Assembly: GCF_001905665.1 (NCBI RefSeq)
Contig: NZ_LIVX01000009.1
Span: 248,001-312,000, forward strand
Origin: Streptomyces sp. CB02261
GTDB lineage: Bacteria; Actinomycetota; Actinomycetes; Streptomycetales; Streptomycetaceae
DNA: 64,000 nucleotides
Direction of reading: 5' to 3'
The notes under the pieces are model-generated. The model was not told where the DNA came from and searched no databases. It saw only the letters and a program-made list of their open reading frames with translations. Of the stretch, positions 51,078 to 59,476 are shown in pieces (the first letter of the stretch is position 1; every line of letters starts with the position of its first letter). The translations under genes and the position numbers were made by a program.

Positions 51078-51479
51078 ATGCTCAGGGCGCTGCTGTTCAT
51101 CCTGCCGCTGGCGCTGATGATCTACGCCTTCATCGACTGCCTCAACACCCCGGAGGAAGAGGTCAAGCACCTTCCGAAGCCGGTCTGGGCCATCGTCATC
51201 CTGCTGTTCTCCGTGGTCGGAGCGGTCGGCTGGATCGCCGCGGGCAAGGAGCGCCGGCCGAGGACCAGGGGCGGCGCGGGCGCCGGGGGCTGGGTCGCGC
51301 CCGACGACAACCCCGAGTTCCTGAAGTCGCTCAAGGACGAGAAGAAGAGCGAGCAGGACGACCGGGCGGTCCTCGACGACCTGGAGGCGGAACTGCGCCG
51401 CGAGGAGGAGCTGAAGGACCGCGAGCGGCGCGAGGAAGAGCTGAGGAAGCGCGAGCGCGGCGAGGACACCGAGGGCTGA
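51078..51479 (+). CDS. PLDc_N-type membrane protein with charged tail
   Basis: The 133-residue protein has two transmembrane helices (about 3-20 and 36-55; the first followed by DCLNTPEEEVKHLPKPVW, characteristic of PLD N-terminal domains) and a highly charged C-terminal coiled-coil. No phospholipase domain is present, so it is a stand-alone anchor of unknown role. Confidence 0.8.
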   Translation: MLRALLFILPLALMIYAFIDCLNTPEEEVKHLPKPVWAIVILLFSVVGAVGWIAAGKERRPRTRGGAGAGGWVAPDDNPEFLKSLKDEKKSEQDDRAVLDDLEAELRREEELKDRERREEELRKRERGEDTEG

Positions 51480-51513
51480 TGGGACCGGAGCGCGGCGCGG
51501 GGCGGGAGGACTG

Positions 51514-52404
51514 ATGGAGCTGCGGCTCCTGGCCACCTTCGAGAAGGTCGCGGCGGTCCTGTCCTTCACGCGGGCCGCGGCCGACCTCGGTTACGCCCAG
51601 TCCAGCGTCACCGGCCAGATCCGGTCCCTGGAGTCCTCGCTCGGCGTGGAGCTCTTCGAGCGGCTCGGCAGCCGCATCCGGCTCACGGAGGCCGGGGAGC
51701 GGCTCCTGCCGTACGCGCGCCGCATGGGCGAGCTGGCGGAGGAGGCCCGCGCTGCCGTGGCGAGCGCGGGGGAGCCCTCGGGGACGATCGCCGTGGGCAC
51801 GATGGAATCCCTCACGTCCTACCGGCTGCCGCCGCTCCTGGAGTACTTCCACCACCGCTACCCGGCGGTGCGGCTCACCCTGCGGCCCACGCTCGGGGAC
51901 GAGACCCGGCGGGCGCTGCGGCAGGGCACGTACGACGTGGGTTTCCTGATGGAGCCCGACACCGAGCACGAGGGCCTGGAGTCGGAGGTCCTCGCGCCGG
52001 AGCCGCTGGTGCTGGTCGCCGGTCCTGGCCATCCGCTGGTGGGGCGCGCGGGGCTGACCGCGGCGGACCTGGCCGGGGCGCAGCTGGTGGGCACGGAGCC
52101 GGGCTGCCCGTACCGCGACCTGTTCGAGGCGGAGCTGCGGGAGTGGGCGCCGCCGTTCATGGAGTTCGGCACGATCGAGGCGACGAAGCGCGGGGTGGCG
52201 GCGGGCCTCGGGGTGGCGCTGCTGCCCCGGGTCGCCGTCGCGGCGGAGCTGGCGGCCGGGGCGCTCGTACGGCTGGACTGGGAGGCGCCGTTCACGCTCT
52301 TCACGCAGCTCGCGTGGCGGCGGGGGAAGCGGCTTCCGGCTCATGTCCGGCTGTTCGTGGAGCAGGCGCGACGACTCGTGCGGGAGCAGAGCCCGACAGC
52401 GTGA
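51514..52404 (+). CDS. LysR-family regulator
   Basis: The 296-residue protein starts at an ATG with GGGAGGA upstream. The helix-turn-helix (about 16-60; FTRAAADLGYAQSSVTGQI) is followed by a LysR effector domain. Its last 104 bases are antisense to the end of the convergent EamA gene. Co-location makes EamA the likely target. Confidence 0.93.
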   Translation: MELRLLATFEKVAAVLSFTRAAADLGYAQSSVTGQIRSLESSLGVELFERLGSRIRLTEAGERLLPYARRMGELAEEARAAVASAGEPSGTIAVGTMESLTSYRLPPLLEYFHHRYPAVRLTLRPTLGDETRRALRQGTYDVGFLMEPDTEHEGLESEVLAPEPLVLVAGPGHPLVGRAGLTAADLAGAQLVGTEPGCPYRDLFEAELREWAPPFMEFGTIEATKRGVAAGLGVALLPRVAVAAELAAGALVRLDWEAPFTLFTQLAWRRGKRLPAHVRLFVEQARRLVREQSPTA

Positions 52405-53236
52405 CCTTGAGGCTGGCGAGGACGATCAGCGGGACGCCGAGGGCCTGGACGAGCCCGATGTGGTGGCCGTACACCGCCCAGTCGACACCCATGGCGACGG
52501 CCGGGTAGGTGAAGGCGAGGACGGCGATCTTCGCGGTCGGCAGCTTGGCGTAGGCCGCGTACATCAGGACGTACATGAGCCCGGTGTGGATGAGCCCGAG
52601 CCCGGCGAGCCACAGCCAGCCGGTCCCGAGTCCGCCGACGGCGCCGAAGTCGGCGAAGGGAAGCAGCAGCGGCAGTCCCACGACCACCTGCACGAGGGCG
52701 ATCAGATGCGGCCGTACGCCGGTGATCCGCTTGGTGACGAAGGTGGCGAGGGCGTAGAGCACGGCGGCGGCGAGGGCGAAGCCGAGCCCCTTGAGGGAGG
52801 CGGTGTCCCCGGGCCGTACGCCGGAGACGAGGACGAGCCCGGCGAAGGCGACGGCGAGCCAGGCCGGCTTTCCGGCGGAGATCCGCTCCCGCAGGAACAG
52901 CGCCCCGAGGAGCACCAGGAAGAAGGGCTGCGTGTGGTAGACGACGGTGGCGAGGGAGATCGAGGTGGCCTCGTACGCCTCGAAGAGGAACACCCAGTTG
53001 AAGACGATGAACACGCCGCCGAGCGCGGCGAGTCCGAGCTTCCTCGGGGTGAACCCGTGCCCGGTGAAGAACCCCCGGGCGAGGCTGTAGGCGCCGAGGG
53101 CGGCGGCCCCGAAGAGGCACCGGAAGAACACCACCTCGAACGGTGACGCCCCGGACTCGACGACGAAGACGCCGAGGGTGCCGGAGAGCACCATGGCGAG
53201 GGTCAGTTCGATGGTTCCCCTGGTCTCGTTTCTCAT
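52301..53236 (-). CDS. EamA/DMT-family transporter
   Basis: The ATG at 53236 gives 311 residues. Ten transmembrane segments in two EamA repeats are present (first repeat near ETRGTIELTLAMVLSGTLGV, second near FALAAAVLYALATFV). The C-terminal 30-residue Ala/Pro tail overlaps the 3' end of the LysR gene by 104 bases. It probably exports a small metabolite. Confidence 0.88.
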   Translation of the reverse strand: MRNETRGTIELTLAMVLSGTLGVFVVESGASPFEVVFFRCLFGAAALGAYSLARGFFTGHGFTPRKLGLAALGGVFIVFNWVFLFEAYEATSISLATVVYHTQPFFLVLLGALFLRERISAGKPAWLAVAFAGLVLVSGVRPGDTASLKGLGFALAAAVLYALATFVTKRITGVRPHLIALVQVVVGLPLLLPFADFGAVGGLGTGWLWLAGLGLIHTGLMYVLMYAAYAKLPTAKIAVLAFTYPAVAMGVDWAVYGHHIGLVQALGVPLIVLASLKVTLSGSAPARVVAPAPRTAGHEPEAASPAATRAA

Positions 53237-53385
53237 GGGGACGACGCTACGGACGGTGCCGGGGCCGGGCCACGAGCCAGTGCGCAGAGCTGCCGATGGG
53301 GGCGATCGGCGGAGCCGATGGGGGCCTTCGGGCGGCCGGAATACCTCCGCGCGGAAGGGGGTTGGCCCCGAGGCAGGAGGCATCC

Positions 53386-53409
53386 ATGACACCGGAGCAG
53401 ACGACATGA
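53386..53409 (+). CDS. Seven-codon upstream frame (MTPEQTT)
   Basis: GCAGGAGG lies at the ideal distance before this ATG, and its stop overlaps the ATG of the next gene (ATGA). It could load ribosomes for reinitiation. It may also be chance, since the next gene has its own GGAG. Confidence 0.4.
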   Translation: MTPEQTT

Positions 53410-54026
53410 CCCTGGACACCGCACCCGGCCCGGACCGCTCGTTCCTCTTCGTGCTCGGCAGCTCGCGCTCCGACGGCAACACCGAGATACTCGCCCGCGC
53501 GGCCGCCGCGCAACTGCCCGCGGAGATCCCGCAGCGCTGGGTGGACCTGAACCGGCTGCCGCTGCCCGACTTCCAGGACGGCCGGCACGAGGGCGCCGAC
53601 TGGCCGGCCGACGAGACCGAGGAGCTGCTGCGGCAGGCGACGCTGGAGGCCACCGACATCGTCATCGCCTCGCCCCTGTACTGGTACACCCTCTCGGCCC
53701 AGACCAAGCGCTACCTCGACTACTGGTCGGGCTGGCTGAACGTCCCCGGCTCGGACTTCAAGCAGCGGATGGCGGGCCGGACGCTGTGGGGCGTGACGGC
53801 GATGGCCGACGACGACCACGCGGTGGCGGACGGCCTGACGACGACCCTGAACCACTCGGCGGCGTACCTGCGGATGCGCTTCGGCGGAGTCCTGACGGGC
53901 ACGGGCTCCCGCCCGGGCCGCGTCCGCGCCGACGAGGGGGCGATGCGCCGAGCGAAGACCTTCTTCGCCGCCGAACCGCCGCTGGCGCGGTTCCCGTACG
54001 AGGAGGGGGCGGGCGTCGCGGTGTGA
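53406..54026 (+). CDS. Flavodoxin-fold NAD(P)H-dependent oxidoreductase
   Basis: The ATG at 53406 gives 206 residues. The flavodoxin phosphate-binding loop GSSRSDGNTEIL (about 17-28) and SPLYWYTLSAQTKRYLDYW (about 78-96) mark the NADPH-dependent FMN reductase family. It likely reduces FMN or quinones. The overlapped seven-codon frame precedes it. Confidence 0.88.
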   Translation: MTLDTAPGPDRSFLFVLGSSRSDGNTEILARAAAAQLPAEIPQRWVDLNRLPLPDFQDGRHEGADWPADETEELLRQATLEATDIVIASPLYWYTLSAQTKRYLDYWSGWLNVPGSDFKQRMAGRTLWGVTAMADDDHAVADGLTTTLNHSAAYLRMRFGGVLTGTGSRPGRVRADEGAMRRAKTFFAAEPPLARFPYEEGAGVAV

Positions 54027-54338
54027 GGACCGCGCAGCCCGCCCCGGGCCTACGGGGTGCGGGGTTCGGGTGGGGCATGGCAGGGGCACCCGCACACGAG
54101 GTGGCGGACGCCCTGGACGCCGCTGTCACGGGTCACGCGGTCGTGCCGCCCGACGACGCAGCGCGGTGAGCGGAACTCCGGCTCGGCCGGGCGCGGTCGT
54201 GAGCGCGTGGGCGAGCGGGGAGACGGTCACCGCGTCGGTGATCTCCGGCGTCACCCACCGGTCGTCGCCCGCGCGGTCCCGGTGCGGCCCGTCGTGCCCG
54301 ACGCCGAGCACGCCTCCGGAGGGTGAGGTCCCGCCCGC
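54027..54338. other. 312-base gap, possibly gene remnants
   Basis: No convincing gene. A plus-strand frame at 54077-54169 (30 codons, AVVPPDDAAR) and a minus-strand frame at 54126-54311 (61 codons from a GTG) overlap each other. Either could be a small gene or a decayed fragment; I recognise neither. Confidence 0.4.
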
Positions 54339-54590
54339 CTAGAGGTAGGTCACCTGGAGGACGTATCCGCACTCGTAGCGCGGAATGAGAAGGAAGACGA
54401 ACATCCCGCCGGGGACGCGCACGTGTTCGCTCCTGGGGTTCTCGCCCTGGAACAAGGAGCCGTCGAGGTAGAGGGCTGCCGCGGCTCTGACCAGCTCGTC
54501 GGCGCTCTTCTCCACTGCGGCGATGAAGGCCGGCGGGGCGCCCCCGACCACGTACTCCTCGCTGGGGTCGTACTCCCACCTCCAACTCAC
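54339..54590 (-). CDS. RelE/ParE-like toxin candidate
   Basis: The GTG at 54590 overlaps the stop of the antitoxin-like gene (GTGA), giving 83 residues. It begins WRWEYDPSEEYVV and ends with a short beta segment, FVFLLIPRYECGYVLQVTYL, as in RelE-superfamily toxins found beside DUF6247 proteins in streptomycetes. Key catalytic residues cannot be assigned with certainty. Confidence 0.72.
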   Translation of the reverse strand: MSWRWEYDPSEEYVVGGAPPAFIAAVEKSADELVRAAAALYLDGSLFQGENPRSEHVRVPGGMFVFLLIPRYECGYVLQVTYL

Positions 54591-54940
54591 CCGCCCACCG
54601 CCCTGTGCGCGGCACGAATGATGTCCCCCGCCGCCCGCACGTACCGCCGGCTCTCCTCCGGGTCCTCGGCGATCTGGGCCAGGTACTCGGCGCGGCGCAG
54701 TTCGCGGGCGGTGTCGGGGAAGCGTTCGATCTCGATGACGGCGGCCCACTGGACCAGGAACATGCGCAGGGGGGTGATGCCGCTCTGCTCGATGGCCTCC
54801 GTCACAGCGGCGCGTTGGCTGGCGTCCATCTCGGGGAGCCGCTCGGGAGCGACGACCGCGAGGGCCGCCCGCAGAGCGGAGGGCGTCTGTTCGGGGCGCG
54901 GGATGAGTTCTCCGGTGTGCTCAGGCTGTGTCGTCACCAT
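54587..54940 (-). CDS. DUF6247 family protein, antitoxin candidate
   Basis: The ATG at 54940 has GGAGG upstream, giving 117 residues. RTPSALRAALAVVAPERLPEMDA-like organisation (here QTPSALRAALAVVAPERLPE) and RMFLVQWAAVIEIERFP match DUF6247 proteins. Gene order antitoxin then toxin with overlapping codons is typical of type II modules. Confidence 0.78.
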   Translation of the reverse strand: MVTTQPEHTGELIPRPEQTPSALRAALAVVAPERLPEMDASQRAAVTEAIEQSGITPLRMFLVQWAAVIEIERFPDTARELRRAEYLAQIAEDPEESRRYVRAAGDIIRAAHRAVGG

Positions 54941-55058
54941 GTCCTCCAAGGGGTGCCCCGGCCAGCGTATCCAGCCCCGGCACGGCCCGCGCCGACCGTC
55001 GCCACACACGTGGCCGAGCCGGGGTGAGACCCACGCCCCACCGGGGAAGAGTCCCCGC

Positions 55059-55511
55059 ATGGACGAGGAACAGGCCCGGCGGTGGCTCGCGACCGCCGTC
55101 GACGAGGCGCGGGCCGGGCTCGCCGAGGGCGGGATCCCCATCGGTGCCGCGCTCTACGGGGCCGACGGGACGCTGCTCGGGCGTGGGCGCAACCGGCGGG
55201 TGCAGGACGGGGACCCCTCGGCGCACGGGGAGACCGCCGCGTTCCGGGCGGCCGGGCGGCAGCGCTCGTACCGGGGGACGACCATGGTCACCACCCTCTC
55301 CCCCTGCTGGTACTGCTCCGGCCTGGTGCGGCAGTTCGGGATCTCGCGGGTGGTCGTCGGGGAGGCGGAGACCTTCCACGGCGGGCACGACTGGCTGGCC
55401 GAGCACGGCGTGGAGGTCGTCGTGCTCGACGACCCCGGATGCGTCGCGCTCATGCGGGAGTTCATCGCCGCGCGGCCGGAGCTCTGGCACGAGGACATCG
55501 GTGAGGAGTGA
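55059..55511 (+). CDS. Cytosine/nucleoside deaminase-family enzyme
   Basis: The 150-residue protein has the zinc motifs HGE (residues 57-59, SAHGETAAF) and SPCWYC (about 84-89). This fits the yeast-type cytosine deaminase and related nucleoside deaminases that convert cytosine or guanine derivatives to the keto form. It is transcribed alone. Confidence 0.9.
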   Translation: MDEEQARRWLATAVDEARAGLAEGGIPIGAALYGADGTLLGRGRNRRVQDGDPSAHGETAAFRAAGRQRSYRGTTMVTTLSPCWYCSGLVRQFGISRVVVGEAETFHGGHDWLAEHGVEVVVLDDPGCVALMREFIAARPELWHEDIGEE

Positions 55512-55617
55512 GGCGGGTCTCCCGGACAGCACACGTTGACAACAGAGTCGAAAAGGCGACCGCTTTCCCAACACACCGTCGATATCCTTGAGTTGACTGT
55601 GACGGGGGTGACGGGGC

Positions 55618-57687
55618 GTGGACAGGGAGCTGTACGGCCGCGAGGCGGTCCTGCACGATGCCGGGCTGGTCGCGCGTCTCAGCGGCCTCACGCGGCACGG
55701 CGCCGCCCGGGTGCCGTTCGAGCACGGCGACGATCCGCCGGTCACGGTGTTCACCGGCGGGCGGGGCACGGGGAAGACCGCCCTGCTCAAGGAGGTCCGC
55801 AACCGCTACCGGGGCTACACGCCGCTCGCCCTGCTCGACTGCGCGCACATCGAGCCGCCCGCCGACCACGGCCCCGGCTGGACCCCGGTCACCGGGGCGC
55901 TCGCCGAACTCGCCGTGCAGCTGTCGCCGAGGGTGCTCGGCGCCCGGCCAGTGCGGTTCCCCCGGCTCTCGCTCGGACTGGTGGCCGTCGCCTCGCTCAG
56001 CTGGTCCCAGGAGGACGACGAGCGGGCCCGGCGCGACCTGCTGCGGCTCGGGCCGCTGCTCGCGACCGTCGACGCGACCAGGGGCGCCGCCGCGAACTGG
56101 GTCGGCAAGGTCCTCGCCAAGCTCGCCGCCCGGTTCGCCGAGGCCACCGTCCCGCTCGCCGGACTCCTCGCGGAGGCGACCGTGGAGACCGTCCTGGAGG
56201 AGGTGTTCGGGCGCCTCCAGCGCGCCTCGGAGAGCTGGTACGGCAGCTACCGCAACGCCGGCGGGCACGGCAAGGCCGGGCTCCAGCAGCTCGCGATCGA
56301 CTTCGAACAGGGCGGCCGCCGCCGCCGCGAGGCCGAGGACTTCCTCGTCGGCGCCCTGACCGAGGACCTCCTCCACGCCTACACCGGGCTGCGGCGCGGC
56401 AGCCGCATCGGCCGCCCGCTGATCCTCCTCGACAACGCCCACGAGCCGCTCGGCCGACAGCTCGTGGAACCGGTCCTGCGCGCCCGCGCCGAGGGCCGCC
56501 GCGACCGGGTCGTCATCCTCGCCGCCTCCCGAGTGCGCGAGCACGAGGGGCTGCGGCACGCCACCCGGACCCGACTGCCCGAGACCGCGCACCGGGCGCC
56601 CTGCCCGCGCGGGACGAGCGTCGGCTCCGGCATCCTCGCCGTCGAGCTGACGCCGCTCTCCCCCGCGCAGACCCGCTCCGCGTTCGACCGTCACGACCCG
56701 GCCGGCCGGACCCCCGCCGAACTCGCCCGCGCCGTGCACCGGCTGACCGGCGGCCGCCCGCTCGGCGTGGCGCTCCTCGGCCGGGCCGCCGGCGAGGCCC
56801 CGGAGCACCTGCGGGCCGGGCTCACCCCGGGCGGACTGCTCGACCTGACCGTGGAACTGCGCGAGGACTCCCCGCCGGTGCCCGTCGCCCCGACCCTGCT
56901 CGCCGAGCTGCTTCCGGTGCGGCGGCCCGGCCCGTACGCGGTGCTCGCCGCCGCCCACGACGAGGAGTCCGCCCGGATGCTCGCCCACGCCCGGCTCCAG
57001 GGCGAGTCCCTGGACGGGGACGTGGCACTGCGCGTCCGCGACCATCTGCGCTCCGAGGACTGGCCTGAAGGGCCGGGCCACTTCGTCGCCGACCCGCTGC
57101 TCCGCGCGCTGCTCCTGCACCGGCTCCGCTTCGAGGACGGCGACCATCCCCGTTACGCCGCCTGGCACGCCGTCCACGAGACCCTGCACCGGCACTACGG
57201 GCCCGGACCCGGCCCGTACCGGCTCCATCACGACCTGGCGCTCGGCCGCACCGACGACGCCGTCACGCATCTGCGGGAGACCTTCCCCGAGCAGGACGTC
57301 GTCGGCTGGCTGGGACGGCTGCGGTTCATCGGCTCCGCCCCCTGCCCGCGGGAGCGGAACCGGACGGGCCCCGACCCGCGCCGGGCGGTCGCCCTGGGCC
57401 AGGGGGCACCCGGAGACCTGCCGCCGGGCCTCGACGGCGACACCCTCGAACTCCACCTGTCCGTGCGGCGGTTGCTGCACGCCGTATGGCTGCTGACCGA
57501 TCCGCTCGCCCTGCCCGACGACGAGGTGGCCGACCGCCTCGCGCACGAGCTGCGCCGGCTCTCCGGCCGTCACCTGTCGGGCAGCGGCGCGCTCTGGGAC
57601 GCGGCCACCCACTGGCCGCGCGACATCCGCGCCTGGCGGGAGCTGTCGCTGCCGCCGGGCCACGAGACGCCGACCGATCCGACCTGA
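55618..57687 (+). CDS. STAND-like P-loop ATPase paired with a periplasmic-binding-fold protein
   Basis: The 689-residue protein has the Walker A motif GGRGTGKT (47-54) and a Walker B-like LILLDN near residue 268, followed by helical regions. No enzymatic domain besides the ATPase is recognised. The gene ends 50 bases before a membrane protein gene with a type 1 periplasmic-binding fold, a pairing I recall as common in streptomycetes. It could be a signal ATPase that responds to a ligand sensed outside the cell; this is inference. Confidence 0.8.
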   Translation: MDRELYGREAVLHDAGLVARLSGLTRHGAARVPFEHGDDPPVTVFTGGRGTGKTALLKEVRNRYRGYTPLALLDCAHIEPPADHGPGWTPVTGALAELAVQLSPRVLGARPVRFPRLSLGLVAVASLSWSQEDDERARRDLLRLGPLLATVDATRGAAANWVGKVLAKLAARFAEATVPLAGLLAEATVETVLEEVFGRLQRASESWYGSYRNAGGHGKAGLQQLAIDFEQGGRRRREAEDFLVGALTEDLLHAYTGLRRGSRIGRPLILLDNAHEPLGRQLVEPVLRARAEGRRDRVVILAASRVREHEGLRHATRTRLPETAHRAPCPRGTSVGSGILAVELTPLSPAQTRSAFDRHDPAGRTPAELARAVHRLTGGRPLGVALLGRAAGEAPEHLRAGLTPGGLLDLTVELREDSPPVPVAPTLLAELLPVRRPGPYAVLAAAHDEESARMLAHARLQGESLDGDVALRVRDHLRSEDWPEGPGHFVADPLLRALLLHRLRFEDGDHPRYAAWHAVHETLHRHYGPGPGPYRLHHDLALGRTDDAVTHLRETFPEQDVVGWLGRLRFIGSAPCPRERNRTGPDPRRAVALGQGAPGDLPPGLDGDTLELHLSVRRLLHAVWLLTDPLALPDDEVADRLAHELRRLSGRHLSGSGALWDAATHWPRDIRAWRELSLPPGHETPTDPT

Positions 57688-57737
57688 CCCGATCCGACCC
57701 GACCGGCACGCCACCCCCTGAGGACGGAGTCCGACGC

Positions 57738-59282
57738 ATGCCCGACCGACCGCTCGACCGGCTGCGGCGCCGCGTCCGCACCCCCCGCCAGAAGCTCGTC
57801 GCCGCCGTGGTCACCGCCGCCGTCGTCCTCGGCCTCGGCGGCTACGGGATCAGCCGGCTCACCACCCCGGAGGACCGTTCCTGCGCGCCGGGCGTCGACC
57901 GCCCGGCCGGCAGCTCCGAGTGCGTCGGCGTCAACGGCGGCGGCCACGCCTTCGGCATCGCCGAACTCGCCGACATCGCCGGGGCCATCCACCGCGAGAA
58001 CGCCCTCCTCAAGGCCGACGAGTACGTGACCGTCGCCGTGCTCCTGCCGCTGACCTCCACCGACAGCGGCATGCGCGTCAAGGTGCTGCACGAGCTCCAG
58101 GGCGCGTACGCCTACCAGTACCGGGCCAACCACGAATCCAACAGCGAGACCCCCAAGATCCGGCTCGTCCTCGCCAACACCGGCCAGGGCAACGCCCACT
58201 GGCGCCCCACCGTCGACCGGCTCATCACCATGACCGGCGCGCCCGACCGGCTGCGGGCCGTCTCCGGCGTCGCCACCTCCTCCACCGAGATACGCCAGGC
58301 GGTGACCGCGCTCACCGGCGCCGGGATCGCCGTCGTCGGCACCACCATCACCGCCGACGACATCGCCAACGGCCCCGGCGCGGGCAACCGCTACCCCGGC
58401 CTCGCCCGCGTCTCCCCCACCAACGGCGACGAGGCCAAGGCCCTCGCCCACTTCGGCAAGGTGGACGCCACCAAGGCCTTCCTCGTCCAGGACACCCGGA
58501 CCGGCGACCACTACACCGACACCCTCAAGTCCGCGTTCGCCGCCAACCTCAAGGGGGCCCCGCACGAGCCGGCGCTCTTCACCTCGCCCGCCGATCCGAC
58601 CGAGGAGGGCACCACCGCGAACACCTTCCGCCAGATCACCCATCTGATCTGCGACACCCGCGCCGAGACGGTCTTCTTCGCGGGCCGCCACACCCAACTG
58701 CGCCAGTTCATCAACGCGCTCGGGGCGCGCGGCTGCGTCGACCGGCCCTTCACGGTCCTGACCGGCGACGAGGGCTCGTACCTGGGGGCGGACGAGAAGC
58801 TCGACCGGAACGCCCTGAAGGCGAAGCTGACCGTGCGGTACGCGGCGCTCGCCCACCCGGACGCCTGGCGGCAGGCGCCGGGGCGGCAGGTCCCGTCGAC
58901 GGGCGGTTCGGTGGTGGCGTACTCCACGTTCCTGACGGACATCGCCCGCGCCTCGAAGGAGCCGGTGCCCCTCGCGGACGGGCAGGCGATCGTCGCCTAC
59001 GACGCGATGGCGACGGCCGTCCACGCGATCCGCCAGGCCACCCCGCAGGGCTCCCCGTTCCCGGAGCTCGCGGACGTGGTGACCCAGTGGCCGCAGGTCA
59101 AGGGCTCGCTGCGGGTGCAGGGCGCGAGCGGCTGGATCTGTCTGGACAACTACGGGAACCCGTACAACAAGGCGGTCCCGATCGTGGAACTGGCCCAGGA
59201 CGGCACCCAGCGCTTCGTGCAGATCGCGTGGCCGGAGGGCAGGCCGCCGGCCCTCTCCTGCCTGCCGCCGAAGCGCGACTGA
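57738..59282 (+). CDS. Membrane-anchored type 1 periplasmic-binding-fold protein
   Basis: The 514-residue protein has one N-terminal transmembrane helix (about 19-40) after a basic cytoplasmic segment, and an outer domain (about 70-510) resembling branched-chain amino-acid-type ligand-binding proteins (TVAVLLPLTSTDSGMRVKVL near residue 95). No permease or ABC ATPase gene is adjacent. It is paired with the cytoplasmic ATPase upstream and likely serves as sensor or receptor. Confidence 0.82.
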   Translation: MPDRPLDRLRRRVRTPRQKLVAAVVTAAVVLGLGGYGISRLTTPEDRSCAPGVDRPAGSSECVGVNGGGHAFGIAELADIAGAIHRENALLKADEYVTVAVLLPLTSTDSGMRVKVLHELQGAYAYQYRANHESNSETPKIRLVLANTGQGNAHWRPTVDRLITMTGAPDRLRAVSGVATSSTEIRQAVTALTGAGIAVVGTTITADDIANGPGAGNRYPGLARVSPTNGDEAKALAHFGKVDATKAFLVQDTRTGDHYTDTLKSAFAANLKGAPHEPALFTSPADPTEEGTTANTFRQITHLICDTRAETVFFAGRHTQLRQFINALGARGCVDRPFTVLTGDEGSYLGADEKLDRNALKAKLTVRYAALAHPDAWRQAPGRQVPSTGGSVVAYSTFLTDIARASKEPVPLADGQAIVAYDAMATAVHAIRQATPQGSPFPELADVVTQWPQVKGSLRVQGASGWICLDNYGNPYNKAVPIVELAQDGTQRFVQIAWPEGRPPALSCLPPKRD

Positions 59283-59290
59283 GTCGCCGC

Positions 59291-59319
59291 CCCCCGCCCC
59301 GTCACCCCGGGGGCGGGGG
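59291..59319 (+). terminator. Terminator after the ligand-binding protein gene
   Basis: CCCCCGCCCC and GGGGCGGGGG form a ten-pair stem eight bases past the stop. Confidence 0.75.
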
Positions 59320-59476
59320 GCCCGACCCGCCCGTCCCCGAACGGCCCAGCCGGGCCGGGGAGCGGTGGTCACCCCCGGCGGCTCCCCCGAAGCTGGGACA
59401 GCGGCCCGTGCGGGCATACCCCCACGCCCCGGGGGTACGAGGGCAGCCGCATGACGGGACGAAGGGAGCGCGATCC

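Noticed and set aside
53178..53405. N-terminal extension of the flavodoxin-fold oxidoreductase frame
   Set aside because: The extension overlaps the EamA start region and has shadow-like composition; the ATG at 53406 begins just before the conserved domain.
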